Positions 44,514 to 53,018 of a stretch of DNA of 64,000 nt are shown one piece after another (position 1 is the first letter of the stretch; each line of letters opens with the position of its first letter). The notes under the pieces were generated by a model. The model made no database searches. It had not been told where the DNA came from and saw nothing but the letters and a program-made list of their open reading frames with translations. Both the position numbers and the translations under genes were made by a program. Source of the DNA: Bog-950 sp964631835. GTDB lineage: Bacteria > Bacteroidota > Bacteroidia > Chitinophagales > LD1. The stretch covers positions 124,001-188,000 of the forward strand of contig CAZWAD010000004.1 in assembly GCA_964631835.1 (NCBI GenBank), in the 5' to 3' direction.

Positions 44514-44663
44514 AGAGGTGTTTCTACAACGCTAAATTCCTTGTTTTATGATAGCCCCAAAGGTGGTTTTCAATAAGAAAAAGCAGATTGTAACTTTTAG
44601 CATACGCGAAAGGAAAGATACTTTTACACACTGTCACGAAGGAAAGCAACTACTAATTCAAAA

Positions 44664-44691
44664 AACTTTGTGTCTTTGCACCTTAGTGTTC
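44664..44691. repeat. Short intergenic microrepeat (copy 1)
   Basis: Three 8-bp units CTTTGTGT, CTTTGCAC, CTTAGTGT in register (44666-44689), just upstream of rnhB. The sequence is found again, reverse-complemented and rearranged, at 58565-58600. Confidence 0.5.
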
Positions 44692-44702
44692 ACATAAAAA
44701 AC

Positions 44703-45299
44703 ATGCTTTTACCCTACTACCAAAGCAAATTTACCGAAGCAGGTTGTGACGAAGCCGGGCGCGGTTGTCTGGCAGGTCCGGTATTTGCCGCTGCGGTTAT
44801 TCTTCCAAAGAATTTCAGAAATGAAATGCTGAACGATTCCAAGCAACTTTCAAAAAAACAGCGGGATGAACTTCGCATCATAATCCAAAATGAAGCTGTT
44901 GATTTTGCCGTAGCGAGTATTGACAATTACCAGATTGACGAAATAAACATTCTCAATGCATCGTTTCTTGCCATGCATAAAGCGCTTGCTCAACTCAAAC
45001 AAAAATTCGGATTTGCGATTGTTGACGGTAACCGGTTTAAGCCATTTAACCAGGTGCCTTATCAAACAATAATTGAAGGCGATGGAAAATATATGAGCAT
45101 TGCGGCTGCCTCGGTTCTTGCCAAAACTTACCGGGATGAGTTTATGCAAAATGCACACGAATCATTCCCGCTTTATGACTGGTTTAACAATAAAGGATAC
45201 GCTACCGAAAAACATCGGCAAGCCATTTTGGAGCATGGATACACTCCTCTCCACCGGAAAAGCTTTGTGCTGAAAGAATTTCAAACAGCCTTGTTCTGA
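44703..45299 (+). CDS. rnhB: Ribonuclease HII
   Basis: 198 residues from ATG 44703. A GTG at 44670 would run through the microrepeat and was rejected. Hallmarks: GCDEAGRGCLAGPVFAAAVIL (catalytic Asp16, Glu17), LNDSKQLSKKQRDEL, IVDGNRFKPF, YMSIAAASVLAKTYRDEFM, and the C-terminal GYATEKHRQAILEHGYTPLHRKSF. It cleaves RNA in RNA-DNA hybrids, including single ribonucleotides, in replication and repair. The length is normal for type II. Single gene. Confidence 0.97.
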   Translation: MLLPYYQSKFTEAGCDEAGRGCLAGPVFAAAVILPKNFRNEMLNDSKQLSKKQRDELRIIIQNEAVDFAVASIDNYQIDEINILNASFLAMHKALAQLKQKFGFAIVDGNRFKPFNQVPYQTIIEGDGKYMSIAAASVLAKTYRDEFMQNAHESFPLYDWFNNKGYATEKHRQAILEHGYTPLHRKSFVLKEFQTALF

Positions 45300-45377
45300 T
45301 TTTTTCTGACCTAATTCTCCTTACAAAGCGCAACTTTTATTTATGGCAGCCGTATGTGTAATTGAGAAAGTCCAATA

Positions 45378-46151
45378 ATGAAAAATTGTTTTTTCCTAAT
45401 CTATTTTTTTTGTCTGTTTTTATCGCTTGAAGCTTATTCTCAAGAGGCTGAGATACGTATCATCAACGGCACTTATGAGGGCGAATTCAAAAACGGCAAA
45501 ATGCACGGACAAGGTCGCGCTGCGCTCACTGACGGTTCCGTTTACTCTGGAGAGTGGAGAAATGACAAGCGCAACGGCTTGGGTCGCGCTACGTTCAAAG
45601 ACGGCTCCAACTATTATGGCGACTGGATTAATGATAAGCGTGAGGGCAAAGGAGTTTATGAATTTGTGAATGGCGATAAGTACATCGGACAATTCGTGAA
45701 CGACAACATGCAAGGCTGGGGAACTTATTTTTATGCCAACGGAACCAGATATGTAGGTGAATTTATCGGGGGAAGCATTACCGGCAGCGGAACCATTTAC
45801 TATGCCGATGGCGAACGCTACGAAGGAACTGTAGTTAACGGGAAGAAAAACGGGAAAGGGAAATATTTCTATCGCAACGGAAACATCTACGAGGGTGGTT
45901 TTGTGCTTGACAGAAAAGAAGGATTTGGAAAGATGGCATTTGCCAATGGCGATAAATACGATGGCGACTTTAAAGATAACAGCCGCACCGGCAGGGGTAT
46001 TTTTGTTTGGGCAAATGGCGACCGATACGAGGGAGAATTCCTAAACGGAAAAATGCATGGTTCCGGAACTTTCACCTGGGCCGATGGTGAAAAAGTAGCA
46101 GCGAACTGGAGCAATAACCAGCGCGTGGCGGGAACGGTTGCTTCCCAATAA
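45378..46151 (+). CDS. Secreted MORN-repeat protein
   Basis: 257 residues. Signal peptide to AYSQ. From residue ~28 nearly the whole chain is MORN motifs (YEGEFKNGKMHGQGRAAL, YSGEWRNDKRNGLGRATF, YYGDWINDKREGKGVYEF, YIGQFVNDNMQGWGTYFY and so on), about 9 in 23-residue steps: a regular beta sheet. Intracellular MORN proteins bind membranes or act as linkers; the function of exported ones in bacteria is not known to me. It converges with the RraA-family gene across a hairpin terminator. Confidence 0.9.
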   Translation: MKNCFFLIYFFCLFLSLEAYSQEAEIRIINGTYEGEFKNGKMHGQGRAALTDGSVYSGEWRNDKRNGLGRATFKDGSNYYGDWINDKREGKGVYEFVNGDKYIGQFVNDNMQGWGTYFYANGTRYVGEFIGGSITGSGTIYYADGERYEGTVVNGKKNGKGKYFYRNGNIYEGGFVLDRKEGFGKMAFANGDKYDGDFKDNSRTGRGIFVWANGDRYEGEFLNGKMHGSGTFTWADGEKVAANWSNNQRVAGTVASQ

Positions 46152-46178
46152 AAAAGAACCTGTTTAGAAGAACAGTTC
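46150..46178 (-). terminator. Intrinsic terminator of the RraA-family gene
   Basis: Read leftward, GAACTGTT (46171-46178) pairs with AACAGGTTC (46156-46164, one C bulged), followed by six T and ATT. The hairpin overlaps the last codons of the RraA-family gene and lies just after the MORN gene stop. Confidence 0.65.
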
Positions 46179-46649
46179 CTCTTTGGAAACAACAATCCCG
46201 TCTTCATCTCCATAAACATATTCTCCGGGAATAAAATCAACTCCTGCGAAATGAACTGTAATATTTTCTGAGCCCACATCGCGCTTCTGACTTTTTAAGG
46301 GAATGGTATTAAGTGCCTTAACTCCAACCGGAAGTTTTGCAATAGCAGCTGAATCGCGAATGCACCCGTTTACAATTATTCCGTTCCATTTGTTCCTGAT
46401 GGCAAGTTCTGCCAGCATATCACCCAGCAAAGCGCAATGTTGTGAAGCGCCTCCGTGCACTACTAAAACTTTTCCTTCGCCATTGGTTTCAAGAGCTTTG
46501 CGGACAAAACTGTTATCGTCTAAGCATTTCACTGTGTGAATTTTCCCACTGAAAGATTTGTTTCCTCCGTAATCTTTAAAACCGATGGGTTCAGCAATGC
46601 GCACCTTATCCGGGTATTTATCGCACAGGTCTGTGGTTTTTATTTCCAT
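46164..46649 (-). CDS. RraA-family protein (ribonuclease activity regulator / 4-hydroxy-4-methyl-2-oxoglutarate aldolase family)
   Basis: 161 residues, the size of RraA. Family phrases: TTDLCDKYPDKVRIAEPI, KVLVVHGGASQHCALLGDMLAELAIRNKWNGIIVNGCIRDSAAIAKLPVGVKAL, HFAGVDFIPGEYVYGDEDGIVVSKEEL. The Arg and Asp of GCIRD are the metal/substrate residues in aldolase members. The family includes RNase E inhibitors (RraA) and HMG/oxaloacetate-type aldolases, and neither role can be fixed from sequence. Its ATG is 87 bp from the divergent dehydrogenase gene. Confidence 0.88.
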   Translation of the reverse strand: MEIKTTDLCDKYPDKVRIAEPIGFKDYGGNKSFSGKIHTVKCLDDNSFVRKALETNGEGKVLVVHGGASQHCALLGDMLAELAIRNKWNGIIVNGCIRDSAAIAKLPVGVKALNTIPLKSQKRDVGSENITVHFAGVDFIPGEYVYGDEDGIVVSKEELFF

Positions 46650-46736
46650 ACTTTTTGGGGTTACGTATTCTAAAGCCTCATGGCAAAATCTATTTTCGTC
46701 TAAAATATAAATTTACACTAAACCGAATTACTTACC

Positions 46737-47756
46737 ATGAAAGCTATATATATTGTAAAACACGGCAATGCCGATGACGCATTTGAAATCAGAGAAACTC
46801 CCAAGCCCCACCCTAAGGCTGGTGAGGCACTGATAAAAGTAGAGGGCTTCGGATTGAACTTTGCCGATGTAATGGCACGCAAGGGAATGTACCGCGATGC
46901 TCCGCCCATTCCCAGCTTAATCGGTTATGATGTTTGCGGAACTATAGAGCGCATAGGTCCGAATGTAACACATGTGGAGGAAGGCGACCGGGTTACCGCC
47001 ATGACCCGCTTTGGCGGTTATGCCGAATACGCTATTACCGATGCTCGTGCGTTGGCAAAAATTCCCGGCAGCCTGAGTGTAGCGGAAGCTACTGCTCTTA
47101 CCACCCAGTACTGTACCGGCTACTACTGCGCTGCCGAAATGGTGAATTTATTTGAGGGCGACAAAGTGCTGATTCACTCCGCAGCTGGAGGTGTGGGCAT
47201 TGCGCTATTGCAATATGCGCTCCATAAAAAGTGCGAGGTGTTTGCTACCACTGGCAGCAAGAGCAAAGTGGAATTACTGCATCAACTGGGGGCTCACCAT
47301 GTAATTGATACCAGTAAATATGAATTCGATGAATTTGTGGACGAGGTCACCAAAGGCGATGGTGTGGATGTGATATTCGATGCGGTGGGTGCTGATTTCA
47401 TCAAGCGCGGAATTAAAATACTGGCAGCAGGCGGAAGAATTGTTTGCTACGGAGCCGCACAAATGAACGATTCAACAAATATTTTTTCGATGGCGCTGAA
47501 GGGAATTCAGTTTGGCATTTATCACCCTGCTCAGTTTATGATGGGTTCAAAAAGCCTGATAGGCGTAAACATGCTGCGCATTGCCGACCACAAGCCATTT
47601 GTTCTTAAGCGCTGCTTAGAAAATGTGGTTCGCCTGGTTGAAGAAGGAGTTTTTAAACCCCGCAATGGAAAAATATTTCCCGCTTCGGAAATTGCTGAAG
47701 CGCATAAATTTCTGGAGGGGAGAAAAAGTACCGGCAAGGTTGCTTGTGTTTGGTAA
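46737..47756 (+). CDS. Zinc-independent MDR oxidoreductase (quinone oxidoreductase/VAT-1-like)
   Basis: 339 residues. Medium-chain dehydrogenase fold: N-terminal GEALIKVEGFGLNFADVMARKGMYRDAPPIPSLIGYDVCGTIERIG, then VTAMTRFGGYAEYAI, the NADPH-binding LIHSAAGGVGIALLQYA, and HQLGAHHVIDTSKYEF. The zinc-binding Cys/His cluster of classical ADHs is missing, which fits the quinone reductase/VAT-1 subgroup. It would reduce quinones or alpha,beta-unsaturated carbonyls with NADPH. The Cys-rich stretch TTQYCTGYYCAAEMV is also seen in VAT-1-like members. A GC-rich hairpin lies immediately after the stop. Confidence 0.92.
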   Translation: MKAIYIVKHGNADDAFEIRETPKPHPKAGEALIKVEGFGLNFADVMARKGMYRDAPPIPSLIGYDVCGTIERIGPNVTHVEEGDRVTAMTRFGGYAEYAITDARALAKIPGSLSVAEATALTTQYCTGYYCAAEMVNLFEGDKVLIHSAAGGVGIALLQYALHKKCEVFATTGSKSKVELLHQLGAHHVIDTSKYEFDEFVDEVTKGDGVDVIFDAVGADFIKRGIKILAAGGRIVCYGAAQMNDSTNIFSMALKGIQFGIYHPAQFMMGSKSLIGVNMLRIADHKPFVLKRCLENVVRLVEEGVFKPRNGKIFPASEIAEAHKFLEGRKSTGKVACVW

Positions 47757-47782
47757 AAAAACCTCCCGCTAGTAGCGGGAGG
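47757..47782 (-). terminator. GC-rich hairpin with T run facing left
   Basis: Perfect 9-bp stem CCTCCCGCT/AGCGGGAGG (47762-47770 with 47774-47782), 3-nt loop. On the plus strand it is preceded, not followed, by seven A, so as an intrinsic terminator it acts on leftward transcripts. The stem may still stop or protect the rightward dehydrogenase mRNA. Confidence 0.6.
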
Positions 47783-47900
47783 AGTAGTCAGCACTTTCAT
47801 AGTATTCAAAGCTGCCCTGATTAAAAATTTCATCACAAACTTACCGTTCCTCTTACTGTGAGGTGTCACAGAATTGTAAAATTTTCAGGTTTCGCATGTA

Positions 47901-47951
47901 ACCTTCCTTTCCATCGTTTCGTATCAGCAAATACAAAACCGAAGGAAGGTG
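47901..47951 (+). promoter_or_regulatory. Inverted repeat covering the start region of the gene at 47949
   Basis: ACCTTCCTT (47901-47909) is perfectly complementary to AAGGAAGGT (47942-47950). The right arm contains the purine-rich stretch before the start and the first two bases of the GTG codon, so the fold would hide the initiation site. The loop is about 32 nt. Whether it forms in the cell is inference. Confidence 0.45.
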
Positions 47952-48359
47952 AAAAAGATAATTACCATTCTTGCCCTTGTGGCATTTGCAGTTACTCCCC
48001 GCATTTATGCGCAGAGTACAGCTCAAAGTTCAATCCCTGTTTTCGAAAAATCGGCTGATGAGGAAGTAGCGCTTAACGTGCGCAGGGGAACCGGTGAAGT
48101 AAAGCTTTACCTTCAAATCAAAGACATTTCCCAGTTCGACCATATTATTGTTGAAAGAAGCGCTGAAAGTCCGAGTTATTTCGGCAAGTGCCGGTATATT
48201 TCGTGTACCGATGTAGTTATAAAAGACGGCTACATTCTGGAAACGGACCGGTACCCGTTTTCGGCTGCCAAAGATGTTTACTACCGCATTAAAACCGTTA
48301 CCAAAGACGGTATTGAAAGAGCTTATCCTGCTGTATTGCTGCCTGCAGTGAGGCAGTAG
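47949..48359 (+). CDS. Small secreted protein of unknown function (paralogue of the protein at 11207)
   Basis: 136 residues. The start is GTG at 47949 (MKKIITILALVAFAVTPRIYAQ is a textbook signal peptide and no ATG precedes it in frame). The mature part is a single beta-rich domain: KLYLQIKDISQFDHIIVERSAESPSYFGKCRYIS, then DGYILETDRYPF and VYYRIKTVTKDGIERAYPAVLLP, the pattern of a fibronectin III-like or Ig-like strand set. It aligns with the product of the gene at 11207 over ~85 residues. The start region lies in a predicted hairpin. A terminator follows. Family unknown. Confidence 0.78.
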   Translation: MKKIITILALVAFAVTPRIYAQSTAQSSIPVFEKSADEEVALNVRRGTGEVKLYLQIKDISQFDHIIVERSAESPSYFGKCRYISCTDVVIKDGYILETDRYPFSAAKDVYYRIKTVTKDGIERAYPAVLLPAVRQ

Positions 48360-48389
48360 GGTAAAAGGATTTATTTTCTACACAAAATG

Positions 48390-48417
48390 GGGTCGCCTAA
48401 GGAGCGGCCCTTTTTTT
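48390..48417 (+). terminator. Intrinsic terminator after the small secreted protein
   Basis: GGGTCGC (48390-48396) pairs with GCGGCCC (48404-48410) with one G-U pair and a 7-nt loop, followed by seven T. It overlaps the end of the convergent nfu-like gene. Confidence 0.8.
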
Positions 48418-49003
48418 ATTCCGCATCAGCCACCACTTCGGTTACTTCCGGAACCATGCGTTTGAGCAAGCCCTCGATGCCTGATTTGAGTGTAAGCGTG
48501 GAAGAAGGGCAACTGCCGCAAGAACCCTGAAGCGAAAGTTTGACCACACCATCTTCAAATGATTTGAATTCAATATGTCCGCCATCCATTTGCACGGCAG
48601 GTTTTACATATTTATCCAGCAGTTCCTTTATCTTTTCTTCGGGAGCATCGTTTGCCGCAGGCGAATGCTGCTCCAGCAAAACATCTTTCCGAAGCAGCGC
48701 ATCATCTACCGGTTGCTTTCCGCTTTTGAGAAAACCTTTTATAGTGTCCTTTAATTCGGGAGTTATTTCGTGCCAATCGTATTCGGCTTTTTTAGTAATG
48801 GTTACAAAGTTGTTTGCCACAAATACTCCGCTTACAAAAGGAATTTCGAAAAGCGCTTTTGCCAGCGCGGAGCCTTCAGACAATTCCTTGGTTCTAAAGT
48901 CAAGTTGAAAATTGGGAAGTATTTGCTGATTGGTTACAAATTTCACACTCTCTGGATTAGGAGTCATTTCGGTATAAATTTCAATTACATCGGTAGCTTC
49001 CAT
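48416..49003 (-). CDS. NifU/Nfu-family iron-sulfur scaffold protein
   Basis: 195 residues from ATG 49003 (MEATDVIEIYTEMTPNPESVKF); the upstream extension to 49177 is not conserved in character. The N-terminal Nfu_N domain (YTEMTPNPESVKFVTN ... LAKALFEIPFVSGVFVANNFVTITK) is followed by the C-terminal NifU domain with the redox pair CGSC in LQGSCGSCPSSTLTLKSGIEGLLK. It holds a transient Fe-S cluster and passes it to apo-enzymes. Single gene; convergent with the secreted paralogue gene. No suf/isc genes are nearby. Confidence 0.93.
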   Translation of the reverse strand: MEATDVIEIYTEMTPNPESVKFVTNQQILPNFQLDFRTKELSEGSALAKALFEIPFVSGVFVANNFVTITKKAEYDWHEITPELKDTIKGFLKSGKQPVDDALLRKDVLLEQHSPAANDAPEEKIKELLDKYVKPAVQMDGGHIEFKSFEDGVVKLSLQGSCGSCPSSTLTLKSGIEGLLKRMVPEVTEVVADAE

Positions 49004-49265
49004 ATTGTGACAAAGGTAATGCAAATACAATAAATGATTTTTTGGTAAACAACTTATAATTATCCTTAGTAAGATTTTTCTTAGCTCAGTAAATCTTATT
49101 CCAGAAACCCACGAACCGATACCCCCAAAATTTATCCAAAGAGCTGAAGTGTATTTTACAAGCACGGCAATTGACATTGGATTGGGCTAAAACCAATGAA
49201 ATAAACCTGGTTAATTTGGAACTTGTCATTCCTACTTCATTAGTTTCTCAGAAACATTTTTGGAT

Positions 49266-49442
49266 ATGGATTTTTTTGTTACCTATGAAGGCCAACAGTT
49301 CTGTGAGTTGAATGGAACAACTCAAAAAATAAAAGACCAGCACCTCCGCTATCTCGAAACACTCAACTACTCGGAAGAATGTATTAATAAGGTGATTTTC
49401 TTTGCCGACTCTGACGAAATGTTGTTCGCTTTGCAAGCATGA
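49266..49442 (+). CDS. Small hypothetical protein
   Basis: 58 residues from ATG 49266 (MDFFVTYEGQQFCELNGTTQKIKDQHLRYLETLNYSEECINKVIFFADSDEMLFALQA). The composition looks like a real globular peptide, with two Cys and an acidic helix. A TTG at 49260 would add MD. There is no strong promoter evidence and no family match. It lies in an otherwise empty stretch between the nfu-like gene and nadK. Possible but unproven gene. Confidence 0.4.
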   Translation: MDFFVTYEGQQFCELNGTTQKIKDQHLRYLETLNYSEECINKVIFFADSDEMLFALQA

Positions 49443-49493
49443 AACCGGCCTAATAGTTGAAACTCAACTCTGCAAGAGATAATTGATTAAGCA

Positions 49494-49517
49494 AAAGAAC
49501 AGCAAAAGCGGTTCTTT
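49494..49517 (-). terminator. Possible terminator of nadK
   Basis: Read leftward, AAAGAAC (49511-49517) pairs with GTTCTTT (49494-49500) around a 10-nt loop, then a short T-rich stretch (TTTTGC, overlapping the stem end). It lies 5 bp beyond the nadK stop. Weak stem. Confidence 0.4.
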
Positions 49518-49521
49518 GGTC

Positions 49522-50394
49522 TTAATTTCTTTGGTCGCTGCCCCAGTTAAGTTTGGTTTTCAGTGCTGTAAGAAAACTTTGGTCTGTAAGGCGGACAATA
49601 TTAGCGCAGAACGGTGCCTTTTTTACAGCCAACTGGAAGGACGAATCAATTGCTTTATACCGCGCATCAAGAGTGCATAAGAAACTATCGCCCCTTCCGG
49701 TCACTTCGAACGATAATATAGAATCATCTTTTACAACCATTGGTCGAACATTTAGATTATGAGGTGCAACAGGAGTAATTACAAAATTTCCCGATGCCGG
49801 GTAAAGGATCGGACCGCCACAACTTAATGAATAACCTGTTGAGCCCGTTGGCGTGGAAACAATAAGTCCGTCAGCCCAATAAGTATTTAACAGCTCGCCA
49901 TTCAAGTATGCATTTACCGTAATCATACTGCTTTGGTCTCTTCGCTGGATTGTCATATCGTTTAGCGCAATATTGTCCTCAAACAGGGGCTTGTTGGTTT
50001 CCAATTCAAGAAGGGTGCGCTTATCTATCATATATGTCCCCTTCTCAATTGCATCAACAGCTTCTTGAATTTGTTCTCGACCTAAACTTGCAAGGAACCC
50101 TAATCGCCCGAAATTGATTCCGAGAACAGGAATTTCTGCCCCCTTAATCATCACGACTGCATCTAGAATGGTTCCGTCACCACCCAGACTGAATACTACT
50201 TCAGATGTTTTTTTCACCTCTTCAAAATTCTCAAAAACATCGGCACGAACATTTAACCTGAAACTATCTTTTAGCAATTGGAGAAATTTTTTCTCCACCA
50301 CATACTTCATTTTCTTTTTAGTAAGACAATCGAATAATTCCTGAGTCTGGGTTACGCTATTCTTATTAAAAGTTTTTCCGTAAACAACAATCAT
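49522..50394 (-). CDS. nadK: NAD kinase
   Basis: 290 residues. ATP-NAD kinase features: FSLGGDGTILDAV with GGDGT at 71-75, PVLGINFGRLGFLA, NDMTIQRRDQSSMI, and ADGLIVSTPTGSTGYSLSCGGPIL. It phosphorylates NAD to NADP with ATP (or polyphosphate) in the cytosol. In many Bacteroidota nadK sits next to a CBS-domain gene; here a DUF5686 gene separates the two. Last gene of the leftward run. Confidence 0.96.
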   Translation of the reverse strand: MIVVYGKTFNKNSVTQTQELFDCLTKKKMKYVVEKKFLQLLKDSFRLNVRADVFENFEEVKKTSEVVFSLGGDGTILDAVVMIKGAEIPVLGINFGRLGFLASLGREQIQEAVDAIEKGTYMIDKRTLLELETNKPLFEDNIALNDMTIQRRDQSSMITVNAYLNGELLNTYWADGLIVSTPTGSTGYSLSCGGPILYPASGNFVITPVAPHNLNVRPMVVKDDSILSFEVTGRGDSFLCTLDARYKAIDSSFQLAVKKAPFCANIVRLTDQSFLTALKTKLNWGSDQRN

Positions 50395-50433
50395 GGCGGA
50401 AAATTAGAAATTATAAATCAGCAATCATCAATT

Positions 50434-52953
50434 TCAGAATCCGGGCTGAAGCACAAACTTAATTCCCCAGTTTTGCCCCCCATTATACCGGTAAGTAACA
50501 CGCCATAAAAAGTCAACACGAAACAAGTAGGCGATGTTTTCAATTCCGAATCCCATTTCAATGTAAGGAACAGGGCCAGGCGCTTGTAACTCCCTAGGGA
50601 GAGTAAGTAACTCATTGTGTCTCTTATCAAAGCTACCAATAAGACTTTTTACAAAAATCAACTCGCGTAATTTCAACTTGCTGAACCCCGGAATCTTGTT
50701 GAAAAAGAAACCATTAAAATGATGTTCAATCCATATCTGAGCAAATTGGTCGCTGACGAATTCAAATTCGCGTAGCAGGTTATAGTTGAATTTATCTAAC
50801 AAAACCCCCAGGTTGCCTTGTGTAAGATAGCAGGTCGTGTAAGGTGCGCGACCAAAAATCTTAGCTCCTTTTATCAGGAAGTTAGTAAATCCGATTCCCG
50901 AAAACAACCGTTGCCGGAAAGTAAACTGAAGGTTGTGGTAGTTGAAGTATTCTTTATGAATGTCGCCTACGCCAACTGTATAACGCAGCATAAATACCGG
51001 GCGCCTTGTAGTTGCAAAATACCGAAAGAAGGTACCAAAAGTGTAAACACTGCGGTATGAGTAGCGTGTGTCAAACATAAACTCAGTTACGTTAAACTGA
51101 TTAACCGTTTGCGATACATTGTCTTCAATCCTTGAAAAATCACCCGCACCCGGAACATTGTGAAATGTTTTCTCGCGAAAGCCGATGATAGTAGAAAAAT
51201 CTTTCAACCAGTCTTTTTCGTATGTAACCGTAAATTCACGAACCTTCATCACTTTGCTTAAAACCCTTCCGCTTATAACTGTTACTATGTTGTCGAAAGT
51301 GAGAAGTGTCTGGCTTTCATCCTGTCCGGGTATGCGAATGTCGTATCGATACATTACCTCTAACTGCTGCCATTTTTCATTCTTCCATGGCAAGTTGATT
51401 CGCGTAAGCGCCATGTATTTAAAATCTTTGTCCTTAAACCCATAGGCACCATAGCAGGTGAAGTAAAACTTACGGAAGAAGTTATTAGCCGGTGTTCCGC
51501 GGTGTTGAAAACGCGGATTAGTTTCAAACCCAAAACGGGCACGCCAGCCCTCGACACTGTTCCTGCTCGCGAAATTTAATACACGACCTATGCTCACTGG
51601 TCCGGCATCTGCAAAAGCTGTAGTAAAAAAAACTCCGAACCATTCATAAGCTTTCCAGGCCGGAACATTTTTTATAGTATCAGAAATGACAAAAACCCGT
51701 TCCTGAGATGAACTTAGTTTTTCAAAGCGAGTTGTATCCCAGTATTTTTTATCGCGGTGTCGCGCACTATCGAGCAAAATGTGTTCCTCCGGAATTTCAA
51801 GAATGCTGTCGGGGAAAATGATATTGGCTTCAATATTTTTTCTAACAGCCAGCTTTTGTACCAACAAGCCGAGTTTATTTTTCTTTTTGAAAAGCGAACC
51901 CACCGAATTCATCTCTTCCCGGCTCTTCATCCAACAATTTCCCTCAACTAATGTAAAGCTGAGCTTAGCATCGTATTCGTTGATGAAATTCAGATTCGCC
52001 TTTTCATTTGGCCGGAATTGTATATACCTAATTGCCCAGGTTGCTGAATCTATCCAGGCATAGCCTTTTAGAGCTAAATCCTCTTTAGCTTTGCCAACGA
52101 AATGAAATTTGTAGGAAATGCGTCCATCAATTTTTTGGGTATCAGTTACGTAGTAGTAATAAATTCCCATGCCGATGGGAGCAAAGGGCGCGGTGAAATA
52201 TGTTCTTGCGAAATAATAGAGGTTGTCATACGGGTCGGTTTCGCGAAACTCAACGTGAACAAGATTATATACCGAAGGGTTGTCAATCCCTGTCATCTTC
52301 TCTCCTTTAATAAAAACCTTTTCCTGCTCTCGCGGATGAGAGCGGTAATACACATCGCTCACTGTTTCTTTAATCACTCCCGGAATGTACACACTTCCCT
52401 CAGTTGTCGTATCCTTGTTTTCAAATGCAAAGCGAAACGGTTTGAAGAGGAAAAAGTTGATGAACTTTTTTGATGGGTTCAGCAGCGAAATCTGAAACCT
52501 GTCGTAGTTTTCATATTTGTAGCTTACCAGATTATTCGCTCGATTTTGTTCTTTATGCTTGAGGACTTGGTAAAAAACATAATTAGCCGTGGTGTCAATT
52601 ACGCGCTTGCGTTTCTTGCCTGTCTTGATTGTAACTTCTGTCAATTTCAGTTCGGCAGGACCCATTTCAATATTTACCTCCTGAAAAACTCCCTGTTTAA
52701 CAGCAATGATGCGTGTTTTAAACCCTATGTAAGTAAATGCTACAGAGTCAACTTTATCACCGGTACGTAACCGGTATTCGCCTTTGGAGTCAGTTACTAT
52801 TGCTTTTCCCGTACCTATCAGGCGAACATTTACATACGCAAGCGGCTCTTTGGTAACAGCATCGGTAACCTTGCCGTAAATCTCGGTGGTTTGTGCTGGT
52901 GAAACTACTGAAATAAAAAAGGTGAAAAAAATACAAAGACTCCGAATCGGCAT
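50434..52953 (-). CDS. DUF5686 / carboxypeptidase-regulatory-like outer-membrane protein
   Basis: 839 residues. Signal peptide to SPAQ. Residues ~22-110 form a CarboxypepD_reg-like domain (TEIYGKVTDAVTKEPLAYVNVRLIGTGKAIVTDSKGEYRLRTG). The rest is a DUF5686 protein: ERDRFQ-type phrase YENYDRFQISLLN, then repeated amphipathic beta strands (FRFAFENKD, YYYYVTDTQKIDGRISYKFHFVGKAKEDLALKGYAWIDSATWAIRYIQFRPNEKANLNFINEYD) and a C-terminal barrel (VDFLWRVTYRYNGGQNWGIKFVLQPGF, terminal Phe). Probably an outer-membrane barrel. Function is unknown; it is typical of the phylum. It lies between nadK and the CBS gene. Confidence 0.88.
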   Translation of the reverse strand: MPIRSLCIFFTFFISVVSPAQTTEIYGKVTDAVTKEPLAYVNVRLIGTGKAIVTDSKGEYRLRTGDKVDSVAFTYIGFKTRIIAVKQGVFQEVNIEMGPAELKLTEVTIKTGKKRKRVIDTTANYVFYQVLKHKEQNRANNLVSYKYENYDRFQISLLNPSKKFINFFLFKPFRFAFENKDTTTEGSVYIPGVIKETVSDVYYRSHPREQEKVFIKGEKMTGIDNPSVYNLVHVEFRETDPYDNLYYFARTYFTAPFAPIGMGIYYYYVTDTQKIDGRISYKFHFVGKAKEDLALKGYAWIDSATWAIRYIQFRPNEKANLNFINEYDAKLSFTLVEGNCWMKSREEMNSVGSLFKKKNKLGLLVQKLAVRKNIEANIIFPDSILEIPEEHILLDSARHRDKKYWDTTRFEKLSSSQERVFVISDTIKNVPAWKAYEWFGVFFTTAFADAGPVSIGRVLNFASRNSVEGWRARFGFETNPRFQHRGTPANNFFRKFYFTCYGAYGFKDKDFKYMALTRINLPWKNEKWQQLEVMYRYDIRIPGQDESQTLLTFDNIVTVISGRVLSKVMKVREFTVTYEKDWLKDFSTIIGFREKTFHNVPGAGDFSRIEDNVSQTVNQFNVTEFMFDTRYSYRSVYTFGTFFRYFATTRRPVFMLRYTVGVGDIHKEYFNYHNLQFTFRQRLFSGIGFTNFLIKGAKIFGRAPYTTCYLTQGNLGVLLDKFNYNLLREFEFVSDQFAQIWIEHHFNGFFFNKIPGFSKLKLRELIFVKSLIGSFDKRHNELLTLPRELQAPGPVPYIEMGFGIENIAYLFRVDFLWRVTYRYNGGQNWGIKFVLQPGF

Positions 52954-53018
52954 TATTTTCTGTGGTCGTAAAAATAGAAGAATTAGTGAGCCGAAAGTCT
53001 GATAAGTAACGCGAATGC

